From Palsa-661 sp035535015 (lineage in GTDB: Bacteria > Actinomycetota > Acidimicrobiia > Acidimicrobiales > UBA8190), in the NCBI GenBank assembly GCA_035535015.1, contig DATLQU010000037.1, positions 95,618 to 159,617 of the forward strand: a stretch of 64,000 bases of DNA, read 5' to 3'. The position numbers and the translations under genes are program-made. The first letter of the stretch is position 1. Each line of letters opens with the position of its first letter. This document shows positions 43,191 to 52,276 of the stretch, piece by piece. The notes beneath the pieces are model-generated. The model made no database searches. It worked only from the letters and a program-made list of their open reading frames with translations, and had not been told where the DNA came from.

Positions 43191-43204
43191 TGACGATGGT
43201 GTCA
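43191..43204. promoter_or_regulatory. Candidate operator, TGACGATGGTGTCA (site 6 of 6)
   Basis: TGAC-N6-GTCA with GCTT flank between the P450 (minus) and the RodZ-like gene (plus). Matches sites 1 and 2 in its downstream flank. Confidence 0.5.
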
Positions 43205-43364
43205 GCTTCGTAGGCGTCGGCGGCCCCGCGGCCGGGCCGCCGGGGCCGGCCGCGGGGCCCGGCTCCTCAAGTGCCACCCTCCGCGTGCCGACGCGCCATT
43301 AGCCGAACACCGCCTTTGACCAGGGCACAGTACGATTCGGACGGTACGAAACAAGGGAGTTGTC

Positions 43365-44468
43365 GTGGTCATCGCCGGGAGCGACAAGACGGCCCGTCGT
43401 CGCAGCGTGCGACGGCAGCAGGAGCCGTCCCCGGCCCGCTACGGCCCCGAGCTCCGCCACGCACGCGAACAGCTCGATCTCAGCCTGTCGGTGATCCAGG
43501 ACCGGACGGGTATCCATAGTCGTGACCTCGAAGCCCTGGAGGAGGGCGACCTCTCTCGCTTCCGCGACGAGCGGGCCGCCCAGGTGGCCGTCAGGCGTTT
43601 CGCCGACACCGTCGGACTCGATGCCGTCGAGATGTCGCGGGCGGTGGAGGAGCAGTGGCGGACCGTGGCCGACGCCTCGGCTCTGGCCTTGACCGGGGTG
43701 ACTGGGAAGACACGGGGAACCGAGAAGACCCGGGGACCGGCGGTGACCCCGGGCGACCTGCGGGCCTCGGCCGCCGTTCCCGTCGTCTCCCCTTCGATCA
43801 GCCGGCCCCTGGCCGAGGCTCCCCACCTGCGGGCCTTCACCCAGACCGCCCAGGTTCCCCAGGTGGCCGGTGCCTCCGCCGGCCGGCCGACCCTGCCTCC
43901 TGGACTCCGGTTCGACTCGACCGACGCCATCCCGGTGACGACCCGGCCCATGGCCCCCGACCGGCGGCAGGCCTCCACCGGCCTGCGGGTGACGGTCTGG
44001 ACCCTGGTGCTGCTGCTCCTGGTGGGGGTGACGGGTCTGTCCATCGATCATTGGCGTCCGGCCTGGCTGGCCAAGATCCATCTGGTGGCGAGCGGACCGA
44101 AGGCGTCCGGCCATTCCCACCCCACCGGCGGAACACGGAGTGTGGGACCCATCGTCACCTCGTCGCCTTCGGGGCCGCGGGCGGCCACGGTGACCGTCCG
44201 CTCCCCGGCCTTCCAGGTGGTGGTGGCCACCCAGGGGCCGTGTTGGATCCAGGTCACCAGTCCGGCCAGCGCCACCCCGGTCTTCTCGTCCACCGTGCCC
44301 GCCGGGACCACCAAGATCTTCACCTCGTCCCAGGGCCAGTTGTCGTTGGAGCTGGGCGCCAGTCGCGTCCTGGTGGCGGTGCAGATACTGGGCAAGACCG
44401 TTCCCGGTTGGGTGCTCGCCCCCAGTTCCGTGCCCTACATCGCCACCTTCCGTTCCGCCTCCTCCTGA
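43365..44468 (+). CDS. RodZ-like membrane protein with N-terminal HTH
   Basis: 367 aa from a GTG at 43365 (GGGAG upstream). An HTH of the RodZ/HTH_25 kind (LRHAREQLDLSLSVIQDRTG, about 30-90), a long Pro/Ala-rich cytoplasmic linker, one membrane helix (VTVWTLVLLLLVGVTGLSI, about 207-225) and an extracytoplasmic beta domain (RSPAFQVVVATQGPCWIQV...) similar to DUF4115. RodZ organises the cytoskeleton and cell wall; in many actinobacteria such proteins are otherwise uncharacterised. Confidence 0.78.
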   Translation: MVIAGSDKTARRRSVRRQQEPSPARYGPELRHAREQLDLSLSVIQDRTGIHSRDLEALEEGDLSRFRDERAAQVAVRRFADTVGLDAVEMSRAVEEQWRTVADASALALTGVTGKTRGTEKTRGPAVTPGDLRASAAVPVVSPSISRPLAEAPHLRAFTQTAQVPQVAGASAGRPTLPPGLRFDSTDAIPVTTRPMAPDRRQASTGLRVTVWTLVLLLLVGVTGLSIDHWRPAWLAKIHLVASGPKASGHSHPTGGTRSVGPIVTSSPSGPRAATVTVRSPAFQVVVATQGPCWIQVTSPASATPVFSSTVPAGTTKIFTSSQGQLSLELGASRVLVAVQILGKTVPGWVLAPSSVPYIATFRSASS

Positions 44469-44521
44469 ACCGGGGCCGCCGACGTAGGGTCGGGCGCAGA
44501 CACTGCGGATCGGAGGCCGTG

Positions 44522-45904
44522 ATGACACCGAAGATCGTCATCGTCGGAGGCGGAAGCACCCACTGGACGCCGCGTCTTCTCGCCGATTTCGCCAACACCC
44601 CCAGCCTGCACGACTGCTCGGTGGCGCTCACCGACATCAACGAGACGTCGCTTCCCCCCATGCTCACCACGGCCAAGCACATCGTGAGCTCGCGTCACAT
44701 CGGGATGGCGGTCACCGCCACCACCGACCTGGCCGAGGCCCTCGACGGGGCCGACGTGGTGATCATCGCCCTCTCGGTGGGAGGGCTGGCCAGCATGGCC
44801 CACGACCTCGACATCCCCTCGCGTTACGGGATCTGGCAACCGGTGGGCGACTCCGTCGGGCCCGGAGGCATCGCCCGGGCCCTGCGCTGCATTCCGGTCG
44901 TTCTCGACATCGCCGCTGAGGTCGAACGCGGCGCGGCGGAGGCCACCGTTGTGAATGTCAGCAATCCCCTGACGGCGTTGTGCCGGGCCGTCAGCTCGCA
45001 GACGTCGCTCACCACCATCGGTCTGTGCAACGAGCTCGTGGGGCTCCAGTTCTGGCTCAGTCTCGTCTTCGACGCCGACATGCGTGAGATCGACCCCACC
45101 GTGGCCGGTGTCAACCACTTACCGCTCGTGACCTCGCTGCGCATCGGTGGCGACGACGGCTTCGCCATGCTCCGCGAGGTGCTCGACAATCCGGGACAAC
45201 TGGAAGGGCAGCCGGTCTGGATGACCCCACCAGCCGGCTCGCACTGGCGCAAGATCGATCCGTCGCGGGACTGGACCAAAGCCGACATCGTGGCCAACAA
45301 CCGGGTCAAGCTCGAGGTCTTCTCCCGCCTCGGTGTCCTGCCCGGTTCGGCCGACACCCATGTGGCCGAGTTCTTCCCCTGGTTCGTGACGGCCGCGTCG
45401 GACCAGGGCCGGGCCTGGGGCGTCCACCACTACGGCCTGGCCGGCCACAGTCAGGACAAGGCCGACGACGACGCCTGGGCGTCCGAACTCGAATCCGGTG
45501 GGGAGATTCCCCGCTGGTCGTCGGGCGAACTGGTGGCGCCATTGATCGACAGCCTGGTCACCGGTACGGGGCGCTCCCTCCCGGCCAACCTGCCCAACAC
45601 CGGTCAGGTGACCGATCTTCCGGCCGGTGTCGTCGTCGAATGCATGGCCACCGTCGACGGCGACGGCGTCCGTCCCCGGGACACGGCCTCGGCCGGGGCG
45701 GCGGCCGAGCACCTGCGCCGGGTGGTGGCGTCCCAGGAGCTGACCGTCGAGGCCGCCGTCACCGGCGACCGGGGTCTCGTTCTGCAGGCCATGTTGGCCG
45801 ACCCTGTGGCCGGCACCCTCCCGTGGGAGCACGTCGTGTCCATGACCGACGAACTGCTGGCCGCCTCGGCCCCCTGGCTGGCTCAGTTCTCCCCCTCGTC
45901 GTGA
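44522..45904 (+). CDS. Glycoside hydrolase family 4 (6-phospho-alpha/beta-glucosidase-like)
   Basis: 460 aa. GH4 has an NAD-binding Rossmann start (KIVIVGGGSTHWTPRLLADF) and metal-site residues in GLCNELVG (Cys-Asn) and AGVNHLP (His), all present. The mechanism is NAD- and Mn-dependent oxidation, elimination and reduction at the sugar ring. No PTS genes are near, so the substrate need not be phosphorylated; alpha-galacturonidases are in the same family. Starts 53 bp after the RodZ-like gene. Confidence 0.88.
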   Translation: MTPKIVIVGGGSTHWTPRLLADFANTPSLHDCSVALTDINETSLPPMLTTAKHIVSSRHIGMAVTATTDLAEALDGADVVIIALSVGGLASMAHDLDIPSRYGIWQPVGDSVGPGGIARALRCIPVVLDIAAEVERGAAEATVVNVSNPLTALCRAVSSQTSLTTIGLCNELVGLQFWLSLVFDADMREIDPTVAGVNHLPLVTSLRIGGDDGFAMLREVLDNPGQLEGQPVWMTPPAGSHWRKIDPSRDWTKADIVANNRVKLEVFSRLGVLPGSADTHVAEFFPWFVTAASDQGRAWGVHHYGLAGHSQDKADDDAWASELESGGEIPRWSSGELVAPLIDSLVTGTGRSLPANLPNTGQVTDLPAGVVVECMATVDGDGVRPRDTASAGAAAEHLRRVVASQELTVEAAVTGDRGLVLQAMLADPVAGTLPWEHVVSMTDELLAASAPWLAQFSPSS

Positions 45905-46054
45905 GGGTCGGTTGAGCCTCTGCCGGTGGGTGGGGCGGCCCTGGGTCGGCTGACCTATCGGCACCACCCGGCCGGCCATCAGACGGGCCGACATGTCGCA
46001 CAGCTGACATCTCGGCGGCCTCAAGGCCACGGGTCTGATCTCCGATGAACCTGT

Positions 46055-47485
46055 GTGACCACCTGGACCGACGGCGCCATACCCGTTTCCGACCCCCATG
46101 CGCATTTTCAGAGGGTGGCCGGGCGGCTGTCGCGTGTGCTCGGTGCCGCCGACGAGGCCACGCTCGACGTGGCCGCCACCACCTGTCTGGAGGAGCTCGG
46201 CGGCTTCGCCGATGTGGACGTCGCCTTCATCACGCTGGTGGACGACGACACCTGCGTCAGTGACGACTGGCACTGGATCCGCCCGGGACTGAGTGCCACG
46301 GCACCGCCCGTCGGCTCGCCCCTGGCGGCCACCTTCGGCCCCGCCCTCGACATCTTGCGGATGGGCAACACCCTCGTTATCGACGACCTCTCACGCGTCG
46401 AACTGGATCCGTCGGCCCACGCCCTGGCCACGGCCAACGGACTCCAAGCCGTCGTGATCGCCCCGGTCATCGTGGGTGGCCGCCTGCTCGGTGTCATGGG
46501 ACTCCAGGTCTTCCACCGGGCGCAGGCGTGGGAGCGCAGCCTCGTCGTCCAGATCGAACTCCTGGCCCAGACTCTGGTCCAGGCCGTCTCCCGCACCCGG
46601 CAACAGGGGGCGCTGGCCATCGCCAACGCCCGGGCCCGACGCATCGCCAAGTACATCCCCGACGGCCTGCTGCTGTTGAGCGTCAAGGGCAACGTCACCT
46701 GGGTCTCGCCCTCGTTCTGCGAGATGTCGGGGCTCGCCGCCAACCGGATACTGCACCAGTCGGCGTCCACCTTCTTCCATCCCTCGCACCGCCAGGCCTT
46801 TGAGGAACAGATGGCGCGCGCCGCGCGCCGCCACGATGCTCAGATCACCGTCCAATTCCAGAGCGAGTCGGGTGACTGGCGCTGGGCCGACGTGGCCCTG
46901 GCGCTGTCGTCCGAGCCCGATTCGGGCGTTCCCAACGAGATCGTGATCAGTGTCCGCGACGTCCACGAGCGGCACCTCCGCGAGCAGCACCTCGTCCGAC
47001 AGGCCGACCTCGACCCCCTGACCGGCCTGGCCAACCGTCTGGCCTTCGAACGCGAGACGGCCAAGTTGGCCGAACGTAACGTCCAGGTCATGGTGGCCTT
47101 CTGCGATATCGACGACTTCAAGACCATCAACGACCAGTTCGGCCACGACGTGGGCGACGCCGTCCTGCGCGCGGTGGCCACGGCCATCGGATCGGTCGTC
47201 CGCGGCGACGACATCGTGGCCCGCTTCGGTGGCGACGAGTTCGCCGTGGTGGTGACCGTCGACGACAGCCACGCCCTCTTGCCTCTCGGTGCCCGCCTGC
47301 TGGGGGTGACCCGGGAGCTGACGGTGGACGGCCAGAAGGTCTCGCTCTCGGTGGGGGTGTGCGGCCCGGGCCCGGCCTCGGACGCCGCCGCCATGCGCCA
47401 GAAGGCCGATCAGGCCATGTACGGCGTCAAGCGGAACAACAAGAACAACTGGGCCGAGGTCGACTGGAACCCCCCGCCGGGTTGA
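46055..47485 (+). CDS. GAF-PAS-GGDEF diguanylate cyclase
   Basis: 476 aa from GTG. GAF domain (about 30-180), PAS domain (about 195-305, KYIPDGLLLLSVKGNVTWVS) and GGDEF domain (about 315-465) with an intact GGDEF (392-396) and DIDDFKTIND. It makes cyclic-di-GMP in response to a signal bound by GAF or PAS. No EAL domain and no clear RxxD inhibitory site five residues before GGDEF (it reads DDIVARFGGDEF). No membrane segments. Confidence 0.92.
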   Translation: MTTWTDGAIPVSDPHAHFQRVAGRLSRVLGAADEATLDVAATTCLEELGGFADVDVAFITLVDDDTCVSDDWHWIRPGLSATAPPVGSPLAATFGPALDILRMGNTLVIDDLSRVELDPSAHALATANGLQAVVIAPVIVGGRLLGVMGLQVFHRAQAWERSLVVQIELLAQTLVQAVSRTRQQGALAIANARARRIAKYIPDGLLLLSVKGNVTWVSPSFCEMSGLAANRILHQSASTFFHPSHRQAFEEQMARAARRHDAQITVQFQSESGDWRWADVALALSSEPDSGVPNEIVISVRDVHERHLREQHLVRQADLDPLTGLANRLAFERETAKLAERNVQVMVAFCDIDDFKTINDQFGHDVGDAVLRAVATAIGSVVRGDDIVARFGGDEFAVVVTVDDSHALLPLGARLLGVTRELTVDGQKVSLSVGVCGPGPASDAAAMRQKADQAMYGVKRNNKNNWAEVDWNPPPG

Positions 47486-47527
47486 GCCGACCGTTTAGTG
47501 TGATCCCCGACGCTGCGGGGTGACGCC

Positions 47528-47815
47528 ATGATCGAGATGAAGAGGTTCCGCCTGTCGTCGGGGACCGACGAGGAGGCATTCAGGGAAGCCGACCGTCGGG
47601 TTCAAGCCGAGTTCGCCTATCGGCAGGCCGGTCTCCTGCGCCGGACGGTGGCCCGCAGCGACGACGGGACCTGGATCGTCATCGACCTGTGGCGGTCCGC
47701 CGATGCCGCCGATGCGGCCGGGCAACGGTGGGGTCGGGACCCGGCCACCACCGTCTTCATGTCCCTCGTCGACGCCGATAGCGTCCGGACCGAGCGCTAC
47801 ACAGAACTCGATTGA
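47528..47815 (+). CDS. Small ABM/dimeric-barrel-like protein
   Basis: 95 aa. MIEMKRFRLSSGTDEEAFRE and DGTWIVIDLWRSADAADAAG are in keeping with the antibiotic-biosynthesis-monooxygenase-like dimeric alpha-beta barrel. GGGGTG lies upstream of the ATG. No catalytic residues identified. Confidence 0.65.
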   Translation: MIEMKRFRLSSGTDEEAFREADRRVQAEFAYRQAGLLRRTVARSDDGTWIVIDLWRSADAADAAGQRWGRDPATTVFMSLVDADSVRTERYTELD

Positions 47816-47839
47816 CGGTGGCGCCCGGCGCCGCCGGCG

Positions 47840-48220
47840 CTACTGCTGCACGAGAACCAGGGGGATGCCTTCGGGATCATCGACGGCGGCCAGCGTCGGG
47901 CCGCCGGGGATGTCGAACGGCTCGGCCACGATCCGGCCGCCCAGTGCGACAGCCAGATCGAGGGACGCCTTCAGGTCGCCTACCTGCACATAGAGCGACA
48001 CCCCCGAACGGTCTCCCTGCCGGATATGACCACCGGGTCCCGGCTCGGGCCCGCCGAGGCCCGCCGGGATCTGCATGATGGGTCCGTCGCCGATCTCCCA
48101 GTGGCACAGCCCCCGGTAGAAGGCGGCTTGCCGTTCGGGATCCCGGGCCACGATCTCCCAGTGCACTACCGGCCTGGACCAGTCATCACCCACGGCTGCC
48201 TCCGATCCTGTGTGCTCCAT
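47840..48220 (-). CDS. VOC (glyoxalase/dioxygenase) superfamily protein
   Basis: 126 aa from the ATG at 48220. VVHWEIVARDPERQAAFYRG is the classic first beta-alpha-beta unit of the VOC fold, and GGPTLAAVDDPEGIPLVLVQ its end. Single-domain VOC protein; the metal residues are not all obvious, so it could be a resistance-type binding protein. Convergent with the small barrel protein. Confidence 0.8.
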   Translation of the reverse strand: MEHTGSEAAVGDDWSRPVVHWEIVARDPERQAAFYRGLCHWEIGDGPIMQIPAGLGGPEPGPGGHIRQGDRSGVSLYVQVGDLKASLDLAVALGGRIVAEPFDIPGGPTLAAVDDPEGIPLVLVQQ

Positions 48221-48297
48221 CCAGCGTCGCACACACCGGGCCACCACCGCGTCGCCGAGAACACACTCCCGACAGACGCACGACGGGCGTCCACCCG

Positions 48298-48776
48298 TCA
48301 GCCCGGAGCGGCGGAAAATCGGAGCAGGAGGTTCACGCTCCGGGCGATCCCGCCCGTGCCCACGAGGACGAGCCGCTCGCAGCGCTCTGGGAAAGTGTAG
48401 GCAAATTGGGCGGCGACACCTCCCCCGAGTGAGTGGCCGACCACCGTCACCCGGTCGATGTCGAGAACCGACAGCAGATCTCTCATACCGTTGGCATAGG
48501 CGGCGACGGAGTAGTCGGCCCGGGGCTTGTCCGACAATCCGTGCCCGAGGAGATCGGGGGCGATCACCCGATGGTCACGGGCGAAGGACCCGATGACGCG
48601 CAGCCATGTGCTCGAGGAGTCGCCGATACCGTGGATGAGCAGCAGCGGTGGGCCCTGCCCGGCGCAGAGAAAAGCCGCCGGTAGCCGTGGATGGTGAAGA
48701 AGTCGTACTCCGGTCGGTCGGGTGGCTCCACGGCCCGAAGGCTCGCTCCTTCCTCCTTCTTCGTGACCGTTTGCAT
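48298..48776 (-). pseudogene. Alpha/beta hydrolase, frameshifted and C-terminally truncated
   Basis: The start MQTVTKKEEGASLRAVEPPD and RPEYDFFTIHGYRR lie in one frame, then a one-base loss near 48675 moves the rest to another: FLCAGQGPPLLLIHGIGDSS, DLLGHGLSDKP and the nucleophile elbow VVGHSLGGGVAAQ. The chain stops after LVLVGTGGIARSVNLLLRFS, so the cap domain and catalytic histidine (about 120 residues) are missing. The serine site alone cannot make an active hydrolase. Confidence 0.75.
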
Positions 48777-48926
48777 GGCCGCCCCCCGGACGCCTGTCCA
48801 GCATTTCCGGGCAGGCCCGGGATCCGTTCTACGGCCTCCCCGTCACGGGCGCGTGACGCCACCGTGAACACCCGGTTACGACGACTCCCACCAGGACGCC
48901 TCCGTCCGGCGGCAGGATCGGCGTTC

Positions 48927-49371
48927 CTACGCCACCGCCTTGGCGTTGGCCAGGCGCAGCCGGTGCGCCATCTCCTTGGGCATGCGGTGGGCGACCTCAG
49001 GTGACGACTCGACCAACGTCTCGAATTCGAAGCGGCTCAGGACGAGGACGTCCATGTCGGTCCGGGCCACCACTGTCGCCGTGCGGGGACCGCCGTCGAG
49101 GGTGGCGACCTCGCCGAAGAAATCCTCGGGTCCGAAGCGGGCCTCTTCGACCTCCCCCACCAGACACGTCGCCGTCCCGGACAGCACGATGAGCACTTCG
49201 GCGCCCCGGTTCCCGGCGGTGGTGAGTCGTTGGCCGGCCCGCACACGGACCCGGGGGGCCGAGACTGGACAGCCGCCTCAGGGTCCGACCCGAACGATCG
49301 GCGAAGACGGCCAAGCCGTCGAGATCCTGTTCCCACTGTCGGCGCATGTGCTTTCGGGCCACTCGGATCAT
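48927..49371 (-). pseudogene. Cyclic-nucleotide-binding-domain protein, frameshift in a G6/C6 run
   Basis: MIRVARKHMRRQWEQDLDGL and LRRLSSLG (from the ATG at 49371) are in one frame, and VRVRAGQRLTTAGNRGAEVL, GPEDFFGEVATLDGG and SRFEFETLVESSPEVAHRM in the next. One extra base in the run at 49253-49258 (six G on the + strand) explains the break; with five the protein would read SLGPRVRVRAGQRL and be a ~147-aa cNMP-binding protein. Could be a pseudogene, a phase-variable tract or a sequencing error. Confidence 0.7.
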
Positions 49372-49600
49372 TCCCCGCACCGGCGGTTCGCTCTGGGTCA
49401 CTCCCCACCCTACGAAGGCCCGGCGGTTACGGGCCGATGAACGTGACGCGAACACCGGCTGAACCTTTCCGGCCCGCAACCACGGGGGCCCTGGGGGATC
49501 CGGGGTGGCGGATGCGGGGGTCGGAGGTGGGCGGAGCGCCGGTCACGCCCGTCACTCATAATGGCCGCGGGCAGAACCAGAGGGAAGGTGGGACGCCGAG

Positions 49601-50125
49601 ATGGTGACGGTCGACGAACTGGCGGTCGAAGTGGCCGCCCTGCAGAAGCGGGTGGCGGCGAGCGAGAGCGTGCTCGCCCTGCAGGGCTTGAAAGCACGCT
49701 ACGGGGGCCTCGTCGATCAGCGATTCTCGGCCGGGGCGGTGGTTGACGCCACCACCTTGGCCTCCGTGGCCGACGCCGTGGCCGCCCTCTTCGCCCCCGA
49801 CGGCGTCTGGGACGGGGGTCCCGGCCTCGGTACAGCCCTCGGCCGGTCCGCCATCGCGGCGCGGCTGCGCGACCCGACGCTGACATTCTCCCGACACTTC
49901 TTCCTGAACCCCCGCATCGACGTCGCCATTGACGGCGACACCGCCACGGGCCGCTGGGATCTGCTGAGCCCGTGCCGACGGGCCGACGGCACGTCCTATT
50001 GGATGTGCGGGTACGAGGACGACGAGTACGTGCGCACGGACGAAGGCTGGCTCCATCGCTCCATGACGCTCACCACCGTGTTCATGGCGCCCGTCGGCGA
50101 GGGGTGGACAAGGGTCTTCGTCTGA
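49601..50125 (+). CDS. SnoaL-like / NTF2-family protein
   Basis: 174 aa, ATG with AAGGTGGGA upstream. VAALQKRVAASESVLALQGL is the N-terminal helix, LFAPDGVWDGGPGLG and RHFFLNPRIDVAIDGDTATG are typical SnoaL_4/NTF2 strands. Family members are small hydrolases, isomerases or binding proteins in lipid and ring catabolism. No pathway neighbours here. Confidence 0.78.
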   Translation: MVTVDELAVEVAALQKRVAASESVLALQGLKARYGGLVDQRFSAGAVVDATTLASVADAVAALFAPDGVWDGGPGLGTALGRSAIAARLRDPTLTFSRHFFLNPRIDVAIDGDTATGRWDLLSPCRRADGTSYWMCGYEDDEYVRTDEGWLHRSMTLTTVFMAPVGEGWTRVFV

Positions 50126-50143
50126 GCGTGCCGACGCCCATGA

Positions 50144-51145
50144 TCACGATGACGATGCTCCGGGATCCGGCTCGCCTTCCGACGGAGATCCGGGACCGTC
50201 CCCCGTTTCAGCCCCGCCCCCGGCGGTGGCGATCTCGGTGAGAGTGGCACCGAGCAGGCGCTCGACATCGGCCAGTCGATCACTGATCATCGACATCTGC
50301 TGGCCCAGGTCGGCATGACCCTTCTTGAACTCCTCCTTGCTGGCGTCGGTGTGCTCCTTGATGAACACCGACGCCACCGTGGCTGTGATGACACCGATGA
50401 GGCCGATACCCACCAGCATCAGGATCACAGCCACCGTCCGACCACCGCCGGTCACGGGGAACCGGTCTCCGTAGCCGACCGTGGTCACGGTGACGATGGC
50501 CCACCACAGAGCAGCCGGGTAGTTGTGGATGTTCGTTCCCCGGGCGTTCTCCTCGAAGAGCAGGACCAACCAGGCCCCGGCGAAGAGGGTTCCGGCGGCG
50601 GCGATGAGAACGCGGAAGAGGCCATGGTGTTTGAGAACGGTCTCCAACCGGATCGATCCCTCGTAAAGCAGTAGACCCATCTTCTCGATCCCCACGACGT
50701 GCCACCCCTGGAAGGGGGGCAGCACCACCGTGACCGGTTCCACCCAGCGCCGTCGGAGATAGCCGCGGCGGTCAGGGGAGACCACCAGGCGGACGAGATA
50801 CTCCAGCAGCAGGGCGGTCCAGAGCGCGAAGAGCACGCCGACCAGCGTGGTGGAGGCCGAGCCGTTCACGTTGGACGTGAGAATGACGATGGCGATGACC
50901 AGCCAGGCGATTCCGAGGAGTCCCATCGGGTATTTCGTGACCCGCTCGATCCGGTCGACCAGATCGTGGCGTCCGCCCGACGGCTTGGCCCCGGCGATCC
51001 TCTGCCGGCGCCATTGCTCCTTGCGTTCCTTGTCCTCCAGGCGTTCGCGCTCGAGCCGCTCGAGACGTTGGATCCGCTCGATGGCGGTCGGCTTCTTCTC
51101 GGAGCCGGCCCCCGGGTCGACCTTGGCATCGGTGGTGTTTTCCAC
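50144..51145 (-). CDS. Voltage-gated-type potassium channel
   Basis: 333 aa. A charged coiled-coil N-terminus (IERIQRLERLERERLEDKER), several membrane helices (from LLGIAWLVIAIVILTS) and the K+ selectivity filter TVTTVGYGD (219-227) followed by an inner helix with GIGLIGVITATVASVF. The C-terminal tail is a short coiled coil (KEEFKKGHADLGQQMSMISD), probably for tetramer assembly. Six-TM layout of the ion-transport family. Confidence 0.9.
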   Translation of the reverse strand: MENTTDAKVDPGAGSEKKPTAIERIQRLERLERERLEDKERKEQWRRQRIAGAKPSGGRHDLVDRIERVTKYPMGLLGIAWLVIAIVILTSNVNGSASTTLVGVLFALWTALLLEYLVRLVVSPDRRGYLRRRWVEPVTVVLPPFQGWHVVGIEKMGLLLYEGSIRLETVLKHHGLFRVLIAAAGTLFAGAWLVLLFEENARGTNIHNYPAALWWAIVTVTTVGYGDRFPVTGGGRTVAVILMLVGIGLIGVITATVASVFIKEHTDASKEEFKKGHADLGQQMSMISDRLADVERLLGATLTEIATAGGGAETGDGPGSPSEGEPDPGASSS

Positions 51146-51206
51146 GATGAGACGAAGTTAGCGGGCCATCTCCCACCGGGAGGGGTTTGCGCCTGCGCTC
51201 ACCGGA

Positions 51207-51902
51207 TCAGGCAGGGTCGGCCATAAGCCGGCGACGCAGTTCGACATATACCGGCGTGCCCACGATGGCTTCGAGTTCGGCGCCGAGCGAATCGACGACC
51301 GGACTTTCGCCCACGTAGGCCATGGAACCCTCGGTGCAGCACCACGCCATCGTCTCACCCTCGATTCCCCAGTCGCGGCGTGTCCAGCGACGCACCGTCG
51401 CCACCTCGGTGTCGTCGTTGCCCGGTTCCCAGTCCACCTTGATCGGCAACTGCCAGCACACCGAGGGCTTCCACTCGATCGGTGATTCGCCGGCGTCGAT
51501 GGCCGCCAGGTGCAGCGCACAGCCGGCACCGCCGCTGTAACCGGGACGATTGAGGAAGATGCAGGCGCCGTCGACGACACGGGTGTGGGTCCGGCCGCCG
51601 GCACGGAAGATGCCGCCCTCCGTGGCTTGGGCGTGGCGCTCGAAGCGAGCGGGGCTGAGCGTGGCGGCCAGCGCAGCGATCATCCGGGCCTCGTCCTCGT
51701 CGCCCAGGTCGGCGCCGATCGAGCAACAACCGAGGCCGAGATGTTCCGCCGGCTCGGGGCCGATACCCAGACACCCACGACCCCACAAGCAGATCCACCT
51801 CGACATGAGGAAATCTCGATCGAATCTCCAGGTCGTGCCCCCGTCGTGGATCTCCTCTATGGCACGATGCACCGAAGATCGCCCGGGCGTCTGCCCCGTC
51901 AC
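51207..51902 (-). CDS. Conserved cysteine-rich actinobacterial protein
   Basis: 231 aa. Recognised as a conserved actinobacterial hypothetical family: WRFDRDFLMSRWICLWGRGC, GLGCCSIGADLGDEDEARM, VDGACIFLNRPGYSGGAGCA and KPSVCWQLPIKV. Eight or more conserved cysteines suggest a metal or Fe-S site, as in YkgJ-like proteins. It overlaps the upstream membrane-protein stop by 4 bp. Confidence 0.72.
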   Translation of the reverse strand: MTGQTPGRSSVHRAIEEIHDGGTTWRFDRDFLMSRWICLWGRGCLGIGPEPAEHLGLGCCSIGADLGDEDEARMIAALAATLSPARFERHAQATEGGIFRAGGRTHTRVVDGACIFLNRPGYSGGAGCALHLAAIDAGESPIEWKPSVCWQLPIKVDWEPGNDDTEVATVRRWTRRDWGIEGETMAWCCTEGSMAYVGESPVVDSLGAELEAIVGTPVYVELRRRLMADPA

Positions 51903-52276
51903 GACGCGTCATGCTCGAGGTGCGCCTTGTGGGCGAGCTTGATGATTTCCTCTGTCACTGAACGCTTGTCGCCTTTGTGGGCCGGATGGTGCGCCGGGCA
52001 GGCGAGGTACGGGGTGCCTTCGACCGGCTTCCCGAGTCGCAAACATCCTTTGACGTGGCAATTGTGGTGACGATAGACGGTGATGATGCTGCCCAGGATG
52101 AGGAAGTCGGGGATCGCCCCGCCGAAACCGGACCAGAACCCGTACCAGGTGCCCGACTCGGTATCCGCCCCGGTGTACCGCAGAAACCAGTGGGCCGAGT
52201 CGCTCCAGAAGACGACAACGAGTATCAAGAAGGCCGCGACGACAAGCGCCGATGCAACTGCGAGCAAACGCTTCAT
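51899..52276 (-). CDS. Small membrane protein with CxxHH-type motif
   Basis: 125 aa. An N-terminal membrane helix (LLAVASALVVAAFLILVVVF), a second one (IPDFLILGSIITVYRHH), then HNCHVKGCLRLG and LACPAHHPAH, which look like a metal-binding cysteine/histidine cluster. Similar short proteins occur in actinobacterial genomes and actinophages; role unknown. First gene of a pair with the cysteine-rich protein. Confidence 0.7.
   Translation of the reverse strand: MKRLLAVASALVVAAFLILVVVFWSDSAHWFLRYTGADTESGTWYGFWSGFGGAIPDFLILGSIITVYRHHNCHVKGCLRLGKPVEGTPYLACPAHHPAHKGDKRSVTEEIIKLAHKAHLEHDAS

Noticed and set aside
45990..46015. CGACATGTCG palindrome before the GGDEF gene
   Set aside because: Short, isolated, no second copy and not at a plausible promoter distance. 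Left unassigned.
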